From an uncultured Lachnospiraceae bacterium (GTDB taxonomy: Bacteria; Bacillota; Clostridia; Lachnospirales; Lachnospiraceae), in contig CAKRFY010000010.1 in the NCBI GenBank assembly GCA_934320895.1, positions 22,886 through 86,885 on the forward strand: 64,000 nt of DNA. The letters run 5' to 3'. A program made the position numbers and the translations under genes. The notes beneath the pieces were generated by a model. The model saw only the letters and a list, made by a program, of their open reading frames with translations. It was not told the DNA's origin and did no database searches. Positions 9,554-20,822 of this stretch are shown one piece after another (the stretch's first letter is position 1; the number at the start of each line of letters is the position of its first letter).

Positions 9554-10519
9554 ATGAATATTATAAAAAACAAACTAAAACAGGGATTTATTATAACTCT
9601 TTTATTAATATCATTAGTATTTTCAGGTTGCCAGAATCTAAATGATACTATAGACAAATTCAGTGGAAATGTTTCAGAATCTAATAATTCGTCAGAAGTA
9701 GCAAAACTGTCACATACTTCATATAAAAATAAACCATATGAAGTGTTGGCAAATGGTAAGCCAGAGTTTACAAAGAAACAAAAGCAGGATAAAAAAGCTT
9801 TTGAAAATTACAGTGAGCTTGATAGTCTTGGCAGATGCGGTGTTGCATTTGCGAACATATGCAGAGAACTTATGCCTGACTCTGAGAGAACAGGAATTGG
9901 TATGATAAAGCCAAGTGGTTGGAAAACAGCAAAATATAATGGAATTGTTGATGGAAACTATCTGTACAACCGCTGTCATCTTATAGGTTTTCAGCTCGCG
10001 GGAGAAAATGCAAATGAAAAAAATCTTATTACAGGAACGAGATATATGAATGTGAACGGTATGCTGCCATTTGAAGATGAGGTAGCACATTATGTTAAGA
10101 AAACAAATAATCATGTTCTATACAGAGTTACACCTGTTTTTAAGGGAAATAACCTTGTTGCAGAGGGCGTGAAGATGGAGGCATATTCTGTTGAAGATAA
10201 TGGAGAAGGTGTCTGCTTTAATGTTTTTGTTTACAATGTTCAGCCTCAGATAACTATCAATTATGCAAATGGAGACAGCAGATTATCGTCAGATACTACG
10301 AAATCAGAAAATTCTTCAAAACAAAATAGTGGTTATTCAAACAGAAAGAGCATGTCAAAAAGCCAGAAATATGTGATAAACACAAATACAAAGAAATTTC
10401 ATCTGCCATCATGCGGCAGTGTGGCAGATACACTTGAAAAAAACAAAAAAATCTTTAAAGGCAGCAGGGAAGAACTGATTTCTGATGGCTATAAACCATG
10501 TGGGAGATGTAAGCCGTAA
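9554..10519 (+). CDS. Secreted DNA/RNA non-specific endonuclease, lipoprotein
   Basis: 321 residues. A hydrophobic N-terminus ends in a lipobox-like LVFSGC, so the protein is probably a lipoprotein on the outer face of the membrane. Residues of about 65-235 form a beta-beta-alpha metal nuclease related to streptococcal EndA: YNRCHLIGFQLAG holds the catalytic His (the DRGH equivalent) and TRYMNVNGM the metal-binding Asn. The last 50 residues form a small domain with HLPSCGSV and CGRCKP, a Cys/His arrangement like Ada-type zinc-binding tails seen in other secreted nucleases. It is a single gene behind GGGGG; likely roles are DNA uptake or nutrient nucleic acid digestion. Confidence 0.88.
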   Translation: MNIIKNKLKQGFIITLLLISLVFSGCQNLNDTIDKFSGNVSESNNSSEVAKLSHTSYKNKPYEVLANGKPEFTKKQKQDKKAFENYSELDSLGRCGVAFANICRELMPDSERTGIGMIKPSGWKTAKYNGIVDGNYLYNRCHLIGFQLAGENANEKNLITGTRYMNVNGMLPFEDEVAHYVKKTNNHVLYRVTPVFKGNNLVAEGVKMEAYSVEDNGEGVCFNVFVYNVQPQITINYANGDSRLSSDTTKSENSSKQNSGYSNRKSMSKSQKYVINTNTKKFHLPSCGSVADTLEKNKKIFKGSREELISDGYKPCGRCKP

Positions 10520-10592
10520 ACGTTTGTACTTGCGAAATCTCAATAAAAAAGATATAATTAGGACTTAGAAATGTATAAAAAGGAGAAAGGTC

Positions 10593-13500
10593 ATGGCAGC
10601 GGCTTCAAAAAAGAATACAACAAAGGGAACTATTGAGGTCAAAGAAAATACTAAAAAAAATGCTGAGAGTGTTTTGGAGAGCAATGCAAAGCAGAATGGC
10701 AGAAAAAGAACCACAAAAAAGACAGCAGATACGCCTTCTAAAACATTAAACAAAAAGAAAAATTCAACAAATATAAATATTACACATCAGCGCAAAATAC
10801 AGGATGTTACTGCATATAGAGACAGAATGGCATTTGAAACGGGTATTACTCTTATTGTTATAGGAATAATAGCTATTTTTTTGTATGTTAGTTTTCTGGG
10901 CCTTGGTGGAATTGTTGGCAGGATCTTTGGTGGAATCTGTTTTGGGATTTTTGGCTGGGTATCCTGGTTTATTCCGTTAGGAATGCTGCTTGCATACATA
11001 TTTACAGTTGTAAATAAAGGCGATAAACGTGTTCCAAGAAAGATGACAGGAATTATAGGAACATTTATATGTCTGGCTGCCATAACGGATCTTTTAAGCA
11101 AAAAAGAAGTGATAACTGAATATTATACTTCAAATCATGTTATGCATCCTAAATATTTTGAATGTATGAATCTGACACTTGAGGATGTGCTTGAGACGGG
11201 AAAAAGTAGTGGTGGATTACTTGGAAGGATCATAAGCTCATTACTTTCAAAAGTCTGCGGCAATGTAGGTGCATGTATTTTATTATTTGCTTTACTTATA
11301 TTATGTCTGTTTATTTTTGAGGGAATCGAGATCATGGCAGCTCTCAGAAAAAGAAATGCATACAGAGAAGAAATGGAAAGACTATATGGTGAAGTTAAGG
11401 ATGAAGTTGGTTACAATGAACCATCATATACTGTTATTAGAAACAGGTCTGCAATAAATCCATTTAGTAATGGAAATTTAAAAAGTGATGAGATCAATAT
11501 AAGAGAAAAATATAGAATAAATGATGGTTCTTCACAAAAAAGATCTGATTATGTTCAAACTGTGAGACAAAATACAACTGGTGTGATGCAGTCTGTTGAT
11601 CTAAAAATGATGGGCAGATTTCTTGATGAGCAGAAAAAGAACAAAACTCAGAAAAAAGAAAAGGACAATGCCAAAAAAGAGCCTGAGTTGAAAACAAATG
11701 CTAATTCAGAAAAAAATGGTGAGATAAAAAGTGACAGCATTGTGAAAAAAACAGATATTTTAAATGAGAACGCTGTTTCAAAAGCAAGCAATATATCAAT
11801 ACCCAACGATAGTTTAAAATCTGGAAACGTAGAAATATCATCTGAAGTAAAACAAAAAGATAACACTAAAAAAGCAGAACCTATTCCTATATTCAGAGAA
11901 GAAATGAATCAAAAATTTGGAAGAAACAGGGGAAAAGCAGTATATGATATCCCTAATGGTGCAGTTCAAAATGAAAGAAAAGTAAAAGTACAGAGTATTG
12001 ATAAAATGGAAGAAGAGCATGTTGAAGAAGAACATGTGCCAGAAGAAAGAACGTTTGACAATAATGCCAAAAAAGAGTCTGACGAAAATACAAATGATAT
12101 TGATATTGTAAATACCAAAGATATAGAAGAAATGCCAGAACAGCAGGATACAGAGGATGTATCACAATCCCAAATTGCTGAAATACCAGACATGATTGAA
12201 GATGAAGATATTACGGAAGTAATTGCCACGAAAGCAATAGAAGAATCGAGCCAGCCTGATACTTATGTAGAAGAAGATACTAATGATACTAATATAAAAG
12301 AAACAGCAAAACCTGCAATAGGTGAAGTTTCATATAAGAAACCTGAAAATCCTTATAAACCTGGAAAATTTGGTGGTGATGACTATGTTTCTGCATCAGA
12401 ATCGTTTAATGCCCTGAATGAAACAAAAGTGGCAGAACCTGTTATTGAGCGCGCATATGCATTTCCTCCAGTTGAACTTTTAGGAGAGCCTGTTCATAAT
12501 AATGACTCTCTTAGTGATGCTGAACTTAGGGAAACAGCTAATAAACTTCAGGAAACGTTAAAAAGCTTTAATGTTGATGTTCAGATGGGGGCTGTTACAT
12601 GTGGTCCTACAGTAACAAGATATGAGCTTTTACCTGAACAGGGAGTAAGAGTAAACAAGATAACAAATCTTACCGATGATATCAAGCTGAGTCTTGCGGC
12701 ACAAAGTATACGTATAGAAGCTCCTATTCCTGGGAAATCGGCAGTTGGTATCGAGGTTCCAAATCCTACTCCAAGTTCTGTATTTTTCAGGGAACTTCTT
12801 GAGGGAGAAGCATTTGAAAAAGCCAAGTCACCACTTACATTTGCAGTAGGTAAAGATATTTCAGGAAAACTTATTCTTACGGATATAGGTAAAATGCCAC
12901 ATCTGCTTATAGCAGGTGCAACAGGTTCAGGTAAATCTGTCTGCATAAATACATTGATAATGAGTATTCTTTACAAATCAGATCCAAAAGATGTAAAACT
13001 TATTATGATAGATCCAAAAGTTGTTGAACTTAGCGTTTACAATGGAATACCTCATCTTATGTGTCCAGTAGTGACAGATGCCAAAGAAGCCGCTGCTACA
13101 CTTAACTGGGCTGTAAGGGAAATGAGTGACAGATATAATAAATTTACTGAACTTGGTGTAAGAAATATTGCAGGCTATAATGATAAGATAAAGAAGGTTG
13201 ACAATCCTGAGAAGGCTGGATATGCAAAGATGCCATATATAGTTGTTATCGTTGACGAGTTTGCAGACCTTATGATGGTGGCATCTAAAGATGTTGAAGA
13301 TGCAGTCTGTCGTCTTGCTCAGCTTGCCAGAGCAGCTGGTATTCATCTTGTACTTGCAACACAGCGTCCATCAGTAAATGTTATAACAGGTACTATTAAA
13401 GCAAATATTCCATCAAGAATAGCATTTTCGGTATCATCTGCTATAGATTCAAGAACCATTCTTGACAGAGGTGGTGCAGAGAAATTGTTGGGAAAGGGTG

Positions 13501-13964
13501 ATATGTTGTTTTTCCCTTCTGGTTATTCAGAACCTGTCAGAGTGCAGGGAGCGTTTGTCACAGATGAAGAAGTAAGCAAGGTTGTTGATTTCTTAAAAGA
13601 TAATAATGACAGACCTCAGTACAATGATAATGTTACTCAGGTGATCGAAGAAGATTCAAAGGAGTCAGAAAAAGATGCAAAGCCTGACAGGGATGAATAC
13701 TTTGAAGAGGCAGGGAGATTTGTTATAGATTCTGACAGGGCTGCCGCCGGACAGCTTCAGAGGAGATTTTCAATAGGCTTTAACAGAGCTGGAAGAATAA
13801 TAGATCAGTTGCATAAAGCAGGTGTTGTGGGACCGGCAGAGGGAACAAAGCCACGTAAGATACTTATGAGTAAAAATGAGTTTGAAATGATGCTTGGAAA
13901 TGCCCCTGAACCGGTGTCTGATGAAGAAATTGATGCCATCACTGAAGAGTTTGGTCAACAGTAG
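10593..13964 (+). CDS. FtsK/SpoIIIE family DNA translocase
   Basis: 1123 residues. A lysine-rich start (1-70) is followed by about four membrane segments (about 82-240), a long acidic low-complexity linker (about 250-620), and the RecA-like motor with Walker A GATGSGKS (about 775) and Walker [11 protein letters not shown] (about 885). The C-terminal gamma winged helix (about 1045-1105) carries [13 protein letters not shown], as in proteins that read oriented polar sequences. It pumps DNA at the division septum and, in spore formers, into the forespore. The start follows AAAAGGAG. The linker is unusually rich in Glu/Asp and Lys runs, which is typical of variable linkers rather than a sign of damage. 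Confidence 0.95.
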   Translation: MAAASKKNTTKGTIEVKENTKKNAESVLESNAKQNGRKRTTKKTADTPSKTLNKKKNSTNINITHQRKIQDVTAYRDRMAFETGITLIVIGIIAIFLYVSFLGLGGIVGRIFGGICFGIFGWVSWFIPLGMLLAYIFTVVNKGDKRVPRKMTGIIGTFICLAAITDLLSKKEVITEYYTSNHVMHPKYFECMNLTLEDVLETGKSSGGLLGRIISSLLSKVCGNVGACILLFALLILCLFIFEGIEIMAALRKRNAYREEMERLYGEVKDEVGYNEPSYTVIRNRSAINPFSNGNLKSDEINIREKYRINDGSSQKRSDYVQTVRQNTTGVMQSVDLKMMGRFLDEQKKNKTQKKEKDNAKKEPELKTNANSEKNGEIKSDSIVKKTDILNENAVSKASNISIPNDSLKSGNVEISSEVKQKDNTKKAEPIPIFREEMNQKFGRNRGKAVYDIPNGAVQNERKVKVQSIDKMEEEHVEEEHVPEERTFDNNAKKESDENTNDIDIVNTKDIEEMPEQQDTEDVSQSQIAEIPDMIEDEDITEVIATKAIEESSQPDTYVEEDTNDTNIKETAKPAIGEVSYKKPENPYKPGKFGGDDYVSASESFNALNETKVAEPVIERAYAFPPVELLGEPVHNNDSLSDAELRETANKLQETLKSFNVDVQMGAVTCGPTVTRYELLPEQGVRVNKITNLTDDIKLSLAAQSIRIEAPIPGKSAVGIEVPNPTPSSVFFRELLEGEAFEKAKSPLTFAVGKDISGKLILTDIGKMPHLLIAGATGSGKSVCINTLIMSILYKSDPKDVKLIMIDPKVVELSVYNGIPHLMCPVVTDAKEAAATLNWAVREMSDRYNKFTELGVRNIAGYNDKIKKVDNPEKAGYAKMPYIVVIVDEFADLMMVASKDVEDAVCRLAQLARAAGIHLVLATQRPSVNVITGTIKANIPSRIAFSVSSAIDSRTILDRGGAEKLLGKGDMLFFPSGYSEPVRVQGAFVTDEEVSKVVDFLKDNNDRPQYNDNVTQVIEEDSKESEKDAKPDRDEYFEEAGRFVIDSDRAAAGQLQRRFSIGFNRAGRIIDQLHKAGVVGPAEGTKPRKILMSKNEFEMMLGNAPEPVSDEEIDAITEEFGQQ

Positions 13965-14008
13965 CGTTATGAGCAGGTAGCAGAGTGGATTGCGAATATA
14001 CGTCTGAC
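13962..14008 (+). repeat. Intercistronic hairpin repeat, copy 3
   Basis: Starts at the TAG stop codon of the ftsK-type gene and reads GTTATGAGCAGGTAGCAGAG followed by a degenerate hairpin (GTGGAT, ATACGT). Same orientation as both flanking genes. Confidence 0.75.
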
Positions 14009-14042
14009 TATATTAGATAGATATTTAGAAATGAGGAAAAAT

Positions 14043-14990
14043 ATGAACACGATAAAAAATAAAAACAAAGCATTACTTATTTACAATGATTTCCTACATA
14101 GTGACAAGTTTCTTACGCATTATAAATGGTTGAAGAATGCCGCACAAAAGCATGATATAGTTCTCGATTGTACAGGAAATTCAAAATTTTTGTGTTCATA
14201 TGGAACCTCATTAGATGAGGAACTTAAAGAAAAACTTGATGTATATAAGTTTATTCTTTTCTGGGATAAGGATATAAGACTAGGTGTTAAATTTACTGAT
14301 ATCTGCAAGAAGTCAGGAATTCCTATTTACAATAATATCTGTGCAATAGCAGATTGTGACGACAAGTCTGCAACTTATGAAAAGATATGGCAGTGGAATG
14401 ATAGCCATGAAAGTAAAGACTTTATAAAAATGATACCAACGATAGTTGCACCTATGACATATGAAAACATAGGTTATACCAATATGGATTTTCTAAATGG
14501 TATCGTTTCAAGATTTGGCTTTCCTCTTGTAATAAAGGAATGTTTTGGTTCTTTTGGCATGCAGGTATATATGGCACGTGATATGGCTGAACTTGAAAAT
14601 ACGGTTAAAAATATAGGTGGAAAGCCCATGCTTTTTCAAAAATATATAGGACAAAGTAGTGGATTTGATGTAAGGCTTCAGGTTGTAGGTGATAATGTTG
14701 TAGCGGCAATGTATCGATATACGGTAGATGGGGACTTTAGGGCAAATATCACTCATGGTGGAAAAATGAGAAAATATGAGCCTGATGCAAGTGAGCTAAA
14801 ACTTGCTGTAGATACAGTAAAAGCTCTTGGGCTTGATTTTGCTGGTGTAGATCTTTTGTTCTCAAATGGAAGTGATAAGCCTGCTGATATGGTCTGTGAA
14901 GTAAACTCAAATGCACACTTTAAGAATATATTTGACTGTACTGGTGTAAATGTTGCAGATGAGATAATAGACTATATAGTGTCACGATAA
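14043..14990 (+). CDS. RimK-like ATP-grasp ligase A, substrate unknown
   Basis: About 315 residues. The C-terminal two thirds match the ATP-grasp fold of RimK/D-Ala-D-Ala-ligase type enzymes: FPLVIKECFGSFG (ATP-binding Lys and glycine-rich loop), LFQKYIGQSSGFDVR, the substrate-region Arg, GLDFAGVDLL and the Mg-binding EVNSN near the end. These enzymes join a carboxylate to an amine through an acyl phosphate. ATG 14043 is preferred; the ATG at 14031 contains the AGGA used as its ribosome binding site. It sits 48 bases before a second ATP-grasp gene, and the two are likely to work on one product. I see no peptide precursor or transporter next to them. Confidence 0.85.
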   Translation: MNTIKNKNKALLIYNDFLHSDKFLTHYKWLKNAAQKHDIVLDCTGNSKFLCSYGTSLDEELKEKLDVYKFILFWDKDIRLGVKFTDICKKSGIPIYNNICAIADCDDKSATYEKIWQWNDSHESKDFIKMIPTIVAPMTYENIGYTNMDFLNGIVSRFGFPLVIKECFGSFGMQVYMARDMAELENTVKNIGGKPMLFQKYIGQSSGFDVRLQVVGDNVVAAMYRYTVDGDFRANITHGGKMRKYEPDASELKLAVDTVKALGLDFAGVDLLFSNGSDKPADMVCEVNSNAHFKNIFDCTGVNVADEIIDYIVSR

Positions 14991-15038
14991 AAACAGAGAC
15001 AAAAAAGACACTAGTACACTAGACAGGTTGGAGAAAAA

Positions 15039-15926
15039 ATGGAAGCTGCGTATATAATTTATTATGATAAGGAAGCAAAAAAAAACAATGGCTTTATAGA
15101 AATGCTTAAGAAAGCATGCATAAAGCATAACATAGATTTACGATATATGTCTTTTGAAGATATAAACTTTATGTCTGAAAGTATCTTCATTGAAACATTT
15201 AAAAGTGCCATTTTTATTATAAACAGGACAAGACAGTATCGGTTAAGTCAAAAATTTGAAGATATGAATTTAAAAGTTTTTCATTCATCTAAAATCACTG
15301 AACTTGGAAACGATAAATATAAGACTTATTGTTATTTGAAAAATTATTTTAAGAAAAATAAACCTGTAACTGACAAAGACTGGATAGCAGATACAATTTT
15401 TGTAAAGGCTGATAAACTTAAAGAGTCAATAGATAAATATATTGGAAAAGATTATGTTATAAAATCTGTTGATGGTCACGGTGGAAGCCAGGTTTTTTTA
15501 TTGAAGGATATAAATGATTCAGACAGATTAAGTACGATATATAAAAATCTTAAGGGGCATGATTGTATTGTGCAGAAGCGTATAGATAGTGACAGTAATG
15601 ATATAAGAGTCTATATTCTTTTTGGAGAAATATATGCAGCAGTTCTAAGGCATGGAAACAATGGATTTAAGTCAAATTTTTCACTTGGTGGAAGTGTTTC
15701 AGAATATTTTCCTGATGAAAGACAAAAAAGATTCATAGAAAAATTTATAGATGCATTTGGAAAAGATGAGCTTAATATGGCAGGGATTGACTTTATCGTT
15801 ACGAGACAAGGAGAGTTTATTTTTAATGAACTGGAGGAAATGGTTGGTTCAAGAATGTTGTATAATTGTTCAAAACATGATATAGTAAATGAATATGTAG
15901 AACATATTGCAAACATGTACAAATAA
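15039..15926 (+). CDS. RimK-like ATP-grasp ligase B, substrate unknown
   Basis: 295 residues. Although only distantly similar to the gene before it, it has the same plan: [15 protein letters not shown] (Lys and glycine-rich loop), [26 protein letters not shown] and [14 protein letters not shown] in place of the final E-x-N metal motif. It therefore looks catalytically competent. The start ATG at 15039 has a GGAG upstream. It ends 61 bases before formate-tetrahydrofolate ligase. A folate- or amino acid-related conjugate is one reading of that context, but nothing in the sequence identifies the substrate. Confidence 0.85.
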   Translation: MEAAYIIYYDKEAKKNNGFIEMLKKACIKHNIDLRYMSFEDINFMSESIFIETFKSAIFIINRTRQYRLSQKFEDMNLKVFHSSKITELGNDKYKTYCYLKNYFKKNKPVTDKDWIADTIFVKADKLKESIDKYIGKDYVIKSVDGHGGSQVFLLKDINDSDRLSTIYKNLKGHDCIVQKRIDSDSNDIRVYILFGEIYAAVLRHGNNGFKSNFSLGGSVSEYFPDERQKRFIEKFIDAFGKDELNMAGIDFIVTRQGEFIFNELEEMVGSRMLYNCSKHDIVNEYVEHIANMYK

Positions 15927-15987
15927 AATTGCAAAATCTTATAAAGATATATTTTATGTGAAGATTATGCAGGAAAGAGGTTATAGG

Positions 15988-17658
15988 ATGAAGAGTGATA
16001 TTGAGATCGCACAGGAAGCAGAGATGATTCATATTCGTGAAGTTGCAAAGCAGCTTGACATTACTGAAGATGATTTGGAGCTTTATGGTAAATATAAAGC
16101 AAAACTTACTGATGAACTCTGGAACCAGGTAAAAGATAGAGAAGACGGAAAGCTTGTTCTTGTTACAGCTATAAATCCTACACCGGCAGGTGAAGGAAAG
16201 ACTACAACATCTGTAGGTATCGGTCAGGCTATGGCTAAACTTGGAAAGAAAGCTGCTATAGCACTTCGTGAGCCATCACTTGGACCATGTTTTGGTATAA
16301 AAGGTGGTGCAGCTGGTGGTGGATATGCACAGGTTGTTCCTATGGAAGATTTAAACCTTCATTTTACAGGAGATTTCCACGCTATTACTTCTGCAAACAA
16401 CCTTTTGGCAGCTATGCTTGACAATCATATTAAACAGGGAAATAAACTTGGTATTGATACAAATCAGATCGTATGGAAACGTTGTATGGATATGAATGAC
16501 AGAGTTCTTAGAAATATCGTGGTAGGACTCGGAAGACCTGTTGATGGCGTTGTAAGAGAAGATCACTTTATTATATCTGTTGCTTCAGAAATCATGGCTA
16601 TACTCTGTCTTGCTGACAATATGAAAGATTTAAAAGACAGACTTGGTAGAATGATAGTTGCATACAATTATGAAGGAAAACCTGTTACAGCCGCTGAGTT
16701 AAATGCAGTTGGTGCGATGGCAGCACTTTTAAAAGATGCTATAAAACCAAATCTTGTTCAGACATTAGAGCATACACCTGCATTTGTACATGGCGGACCA
16801 TTTGCAAATATAGCACATGGTTGTAATAGTGTACGCGCAACAAAGACAGCACTCAAACTTGCTGACTATACCATTACGGAGGCTGGTTTTGGCGCAGATC
16901 TTGGCGCAGAAAAATTCTTTGATATCAAATGCCGCATGGCAGGGCTTAAGCCTGATGCAGTGGTACTTGTAGCAACTGTCAGAGCATTAAAATACAATGG
17001 TGGAGTACCAAAGGATAAACTTTCAGAAGAAAATCTCGATGCATTAAAGAAAGGCATTGTAAATCTTGAAAAACATATTGAAAATGTTGCTAAATTCGGA
17101 GTGCCATGTGTTGTAACTTTAAATAGATTTGTGACAGATTCAGATGAGGAACTTGAGTATGTCAAGAATTTTTGTGAAGAGAGAAATTGTGATTTTGCAC
17201 TTTCAGAAGTATGGGAAAAAGGTGGCGAAGGTGGAATTGAACTCTGTAAAAAGATAATCAATACACTTGAGACAAAGGAAAGTCATTTCAAACCACTTTA
17301 TGACACAGAGCTTTCAATCAGAGAAAAGATTGAGACTATTGCTAAAGAGATATATGGTGCAGCAAGTGTTACATATGATGCAGCCGCCGCTAAATCGATT
17401 GACAGACTTGAAGAGCTTGGTTATGGAAATACACCAATCTGTATGGCAAAAAACCAGTATTCATTATCTGATGATGCAAAGAAGCTTGGAAGACCTGAAA
17501 ACTTCAATATAAATATTCGTGAGGTTTATGTTTCAGCTGGTGCAGGATTTGTTGTTGCTATTACTGGAACAGTAATGACAATGCCTGGGCTTCCTCTTCA
17601 TCCAGCTGCAGAGAGAATCGATGTAAATGATGATGGAGTTATCATAGGATTATCTTAA
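15988..17658 (+). CDS. fhs: Formate-tetrahydrofolate ligase
   Basis: 556 residues, the normal length for the family. The P-loop [13 protein letters not shown] (about residues 64-76), the [19 protein letters not shown] segment, FTGDFHAI and the C-terminal [11 protein letters not shown] are hallmarks of the enzyme, which makes 10-formyl-tetrahydrofolate from formate, THF and ATP. In anaerobes it feeds purine synthesis, and acetogens also use it in the Wood-Ljungdahl pathway; no other acetogenesis gene is present here. ATG 15988 is chosen behind AGGAAAGAGG and gives the expected N-terminus; a longer frame from 15907 would overlap the preceding gene. Confidence 0.97.
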   Translation: MKSDIEIAQEAEMIHIREVAKQLDITEDDLELYGKYKAKLTDELWNQVKDREDGKLVLVTAINPTPAGEGKTTTSVGIGQAMAKLGKKAAIALREPSLGPCFGIKGGAAGGGYAQVVPMEDLNLHFTGDFHAITSANNLLAAMLDNHIKQGNKLGIDTNQIVWKRCMDMNDRVLRNIVVGLGRPVDGVVREDHFIISVASEIMAILCLADNMKDLKDRLGRMIVAYNYEGKPVTAAELNAVGAMAALLKDAIKPNLVQTLEHTPAFVHGGPFANIAHGCNSVRATKTALKLADYTITEAGFGADLGAEKFFDIKCRMAGLKPDAVVLVATVRALKYNGGVPKDKLSEENLDALKKGIVNLEKHIENVAKFGVPCVVTLNRFVTDSDEELEYVKNFCEERNCDFALSEVWEKGGEGGIELCKKIINTLETKESHFKPLYDTELSIREKIETIAKEIYGAASVTYDAAAAKSIDRLEELGYGNTPICMAKNQYSLSDDAKKLGRPENFNINIREVYVSAGAGFVVAITGTVMTMPGLPLHPAAERIDVNDDGVIIGLS

Positions 17659-17752
17659 TTTTGACAAGTTTCAGACACAATGAAATCATTATATTATCAG
17701 TTAAGATAAAAAGTAAAATAAACAGGTGTTAAAAAGTGCAGGAATGTACGAC

Positions 17753-17794
17753 AAAAAGGAGTGCAGGTCACATAGACTGGGCACTCCTTTACAT
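17753..17794 (+). terminator. Terminator after fhs
   Basis: AAAAAGGAGTGC and GCACTCCTTT form an 11-base stem around a 16-base loop in the gap between fhs and the next gene. Confidence 0.7.
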
Positions 17795-17811
17795 TATTTT
17801 AAGGAGGTTAT

Positions 17812-19149
17812 ATGGCATATTTAAATTTTATTCGCAAAAAAAGCATATTATGCATGATGATTTTAATAGTCGGAACTTTTTTATTTTTTGGCTGTACAAA
17901 GAAAACATCCGCACAAAGTGTGTATAAGGATGATTCAGGATTTTATTATACCCAAAATGCAGCAAATGGTACATATAATGTTGCAGCATATGATGGTTTT
18001 GATATGTCAGTTACGATTCCACAGTATTTTAATGGTGGTGAGGTAGTTTCTATACTTGATGGAGTATTTTATAACCAGGAAATTACCAGTGTATATATTC
18101 CTGACAGCATAAAAACTATAGGCGGAAATGCATTTGGATATTGTACAAAATTAAAGAATGTGCGTCTTTCTGCAAAACTTACTTCAATACCTATAGGATG
18201 TTTTGTAGGTTGTACATTTTTAGAGACGATTAATATTCCGGCGACATGTACTCAAATAGGATATGATGCTTTTGCAGCATGTACAAATCTTTATCAAATA
18301 AATACTACAAAAGCGTTAAAATCTATTGCTTCATCAGCATTTGTGGAATGTAATAAAAAGAGACTTACAATAGTTGCACCTAAAAATTCATATGCCGCAA
18401 GTTTTGCAAAAAAATATGGCATAATGACAACTACTACAAAGTCCACAAAACTTTCAAATAAAAACAGAAATATGATAGCAAAAGAAAAATTCCAGCTCTA
18501 TCTTTATAACCCATCACAAAAAGTTACATGGAAGAGTAATCATTCATCCATTGTAAGTGTAAGCAGTAACGGAAAAATCACAGCGAAAAAAAATGGAACA
18601 GTTACAATTACGGCAACATGTAATGGAAAATCTTATACATGTAAAGTGACAGTAAAAACAAGAACAACAAATTCAATGCTGCGTGTTATCTATAGTCAGT
18701 ACGTTAAAGAAAGTATGAGTGATTATGAAAAGATAGCTGCTGCACATAAATGGCTTATACAGAATGTCAAATATGATAAAAGATTATATACTAAGGGAGA
18801 TGTGCCGATGGTAAGCCATACGGCTAAAGGTGCCCTCCAATATGGAATAGCAGTATGTGATGGATATTCCAAAGCATTTATGATGATAATGGAGCATTAC
18901 AATATCCCATGCATGATGGTTACAGGAGGACAGCACGCATGGAATCTCGTAAAAATAAAAGACAAATGGTATCATGTAGATTGTACATTTGATGATCCTA
19001 TTGTAAACTGGAGCTTTAATAATACACATGTTTATAAAACATATTTTTTAAAGACTGACGCATATATGTCAAAAGATCATACATGGATTAGGAAGTATTT
19101 TCCTAAGGCAAATTCCACTACAGTAGATAAGAAGTATAGGACACAGTAA
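17812..19149 (+). CDS. Surface lipoprotein with BspA-type leucine-rich repeats, Ig-like domain and transglutaminase-like domain
   Basis: 445 residues. The N-terminus has a hydrophobic stretch and a lipobox-like FFGC. Residues of about 55-200 contain BspA-type (LRR_5) repeats such as SIKTIGGNAFGYCTKLKNV. Residues of about 215-285 resemble a bacterial Ig-like (Big_2) domain with VTWKSNHSSIVSVSSNGKI. The rest is a transglutaminase-like fold with a plausible triad: Cys in AVCDGYSKAF, His in GGQHAWNLV and Asp in HVDCTFDDP. It may be a cell-surface protease-like or cross-linking enzyme that binds host or plant material. The gene has its own AAGGAGG and follows a terminator, so it is likely monocistronic. 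Confidence 0.87.
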   Translation: MAYLNFIRKKSILCMMILIVGTFLFFGCTKKTSAQSVYKDDSGFYYTQNAANGTYNVAAYDGFDMSVTIPQYFNGGEVVSILDGVFYNQEITSVYIPDSIKTIGGNAFGYCTKLKNVRLSAKLTSIPIGCFVGCTFLETINIPATCTQIGYDAFAACTNLYQINTTKALKSIASSAFVECNKKRLTIVAPKNSYAASFAKKYGIMTTTTKSTKLSNKNRNMIAKEKFQLYLYNPSQKVTWKSNHSSIVSVSSNGKITAKKNGTVTITATCNGKSYTCKVTVKTRTTNSMLRVIYSQYVKESMSDYEKIAAAHKWLIQNVKYDKRLYTKGDVPMVSHTAKGALQYGIAVCDGYSKAFMMIMEHYNIPCMMVTGGQHAWNLVKIKDKWYHVDCTFDDPIVNWSFNNTHVYKTYFLKTDAYMSKDHTWIRKYFPKANSTTVDKKYRTQ

Positions 19150-19200
19150 AATTTTTAAATTATACTTTGTTTTATGATATTTTATAAGCTAAAAATAAAA

Positions 19201-19305
19201 AGAGAGCTGTCACATTAAGCATAATCTATACAATATGTAGATGTTAATAACAGATTTATTATCTACATATTGTATGAATAGCGCTTCGTGCGACAGCCCT
19301 TTTTT
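19201..19305. repeat. Long imperfect palindrome, repeat family B copy 1 (bidirectional terminator)
   Basis: Left arm AGCTGTCACATTAAGC, right arm GCGCTTCGTGCGACAGCCCT, with inner arms ATACAATATGTAGAT and ATCTACATATTGTAT paired perfectly. It ends in a run of T. It lies between the convergent transglutaminase-like gene and pyrI. The sequence GCTGTC-CATTAAGCA at one end and GCTTCGTGCGA at the other recurs at 27647-27717. Confidence 0.8.
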
Positions 19306-19350
19306 ATTATAAATAATTATGAATATAGTGCAAAATCAATATTATAAATA

Positions 19351-19776
19351 TCAGTTTCCTTTAAATTTTGATTCACAATAAACACATCTGTATATTCTGT
19401 TTTCACGATTTGTGAGTTTAAATTTGTGTGGAAGCTCCTGTTCTATAGATGTGATGCAACGTGGGTTTTTACATTTTATTATATTTGTTACCATTTCTGG
19501 TAATTCAAGAGTATGTTTTCCTACAATCTTGTTATCTTTTATAAAATTAATAGTTATATTATGGTCGAGTACGCCTAATACATTTAAGTCTATATCAAGA
19601 GCGCCCTCGATTTTTATGATATCTTTTCTTCCCATCTTACTGCTTTTTGCGTTTTTGATAATCGCTACCTGGCAGTCCATTTTTTCAAGATTGAGGTATT
19701 CATATATTTTCATGGCACCACCTGCCTGAATGTGGTCGATAACTATTCCTTCATCTAAACCGCTGATATTAAGCAT
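19351..19776 (-). CDS. pyrI: Aspartate carbamoyltransferase regulatory subunit
   Basis: 141 residues. The N-terminal nucleotide-binding domain starts MLNISGLDEGIVIDHI and the C-terminal zinc domain has CKNPRC and CVYCESKF, giving the four Cys that hold Zn and contact PyrB. It makes the catalytic subunit responsive to nucleotides in the second step of pyrimidine synthesis. It is read after pyrB with a 64-base gap and has a clear AGGAG site. The pair is of the two-subunit type found in many Clostridia. Confidence 0.95.
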   Translation of the reverse strand: MLNISGLDEGIVIDHIQAGGAMKIYEYLNLEKMDCQVAIIKNAKSSKMGRKDIIKIEGALDIDLNVLGVLDHNITINFIKDNKIVGKHTLELPEMVTNIIKCKNPRCITSIEQELPHKFKLTNRENRIYRCVYCESKFKGN

Positions 19777-19840
19777 GATATAATCTCCTTTCAGTGTCTT
19801 TATTATGCAAACTTATTGTTTAAACAATTAAAGTGTGGTA

Positions 19841-20764
19841 TTAGCACTTATCTTTGAGACCGAGCAATGTTATGATAAGTGCCATTCTTGCGTATACTCC
19901 ATAATGAACCTGTTCAAAGTAAACAGCTCTTGGATCATCATCTACATCCGTAGATATTTCATTTACTCTTGGAAGTGGATGAAGAACATACATATCATCC
20001 CTTGCAAGCTTCATTTTTTCGCGGTCAAGGATAAAACTATCTTTTAATCTTATGTAATCTTCCTCGTTAAAGAAGCGTTCACGCTGTACTCTCGTCATAT
20101 AAAGTATATCAAGCTCAGGCATATATTTTTCAAGTTCATTAGTCTCGATATAGTCAATATTGTTCGCGTCAAGAACTTCCTGTCTGAGATAATCAGGAAT
20201 TTTAAGTTCATTTGGCGATATAAGTATAAAACGTACATTTTTATATCGTACCATAGCGTTAATGAGAGAGTGTACTGTACGACCGAATTTTAAATCACCA
20301 CACATACCGATAGTCATATTGTCAAGGCGACCTTTGAGAGACTTAATAGTAAGAAGATCAGTAAGTGTCTGTGTAGGATGATTGTGACCGCCGTCACCGG
20401 CATTGATTACAGGAATTTTTGAATACATAGATGCAACTGTAGGTGCGCCCTCCTTCGGATGACGCATAGCACATATATCAGCAAAAGATGATATTACTCT
20501 GATAGTATCTGCAACACTTTCTCCTTTGGACGCTGAACTTGAATCAGCCGAAGAAAAACCAAGTACTTTACCGCCGAGGTTAAGCATCGCTGACTCAAAA
20601 CTAAGACGGGTTCTGGTACTTGGTTCATAAAATAAAGTAGCTAATTTTTTTCCATCACATACATGGGAATATTTTTCAGGATTTTGCATAATAGCCTGTC
20701 CCAATGATAAAATTTCATCTAATTCTTCAATAGATAGATCAAGTGGACTTATTAAATGTCTCAT
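19841..20764 (-). CDS. pyrB: Aspartate carbamoyltransferase catalytic subunit
   Basis: 307 residues. The carbamoyl phosphate signature [12 protein letters not shown] (about 52-63), the MRHPKEG loop, HPTQTLTD (about 134) and the TRVQRERF and HPLPRVNEI segments identify the enzyme, which condenses carbamoyl phosphate with aspartate. The ATG at 20764 follows AGGGGGT. It is the first gene of pyrB-pyrI. No other pyr genes lie nearby and no PyrR-type leader was recognised, so control may act at the promoter noted just upstream. Confidence 0.96.
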   Translation of the reverse strand: MRHLISPLDLSIEELDEILSLGQAIMQNPEKYSHVCDGKKLATLFYEPSTRTRLSFESAMLNLGGKVLGFSSADSSSASKGESVADTIRVISSFADICAMRHPKEGAPTVASMYSKIPVINAGDGGHNHPTQTLTDLLTIKSLKGRLDNMTIGMCGDLKFGRTVHSLINAMVRYKNVRFILISPNELKIPDYLRQEVLDANNIDYIETNELEKYMPELDILYMTRVQRERFFNEEDYIRLKDSFILDREKMKLARDDMYVLHPLPRVNEISTDVDDDPRAVYFEQVHYGVYARMALIITLLGLKDKC

Positions 20765-20793
20765 GGTTACCCCCTATAAAATGTATTTTTCTA

Positions 20794-20822
20794 ATTTTAC
20801 TACAATTACTAAAACTATTCAA
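20794..20822 (-). promoter_or_regulatory. Candidate pyrB promoter
   Basis: On the minus strand TTGAAT and TAAAAT are 17 bases apart, about 30 bases before the pyrB start. Confidence 0.5.

Noticed and set aside
15009..15027. CACTAGTACACTAG-like repeats also seen near 23956, 24001, 25488 and 29146
   Set aside because: Short, AT-biased and not consistently oriented; chance is not excluded in such a sequence.
14991..15038. RiPP precursor peptide between or beside the ATP-grasp genes
   Set aside because: The 48-base gap is too short, and no short ORF with a repetitive core was seen in the flanks.
16866..17261. A 131-codon minus-strand frame within fhs
   Set aside because: Antisense shadow of a well-conserved gene; no start site or recognisable protein.
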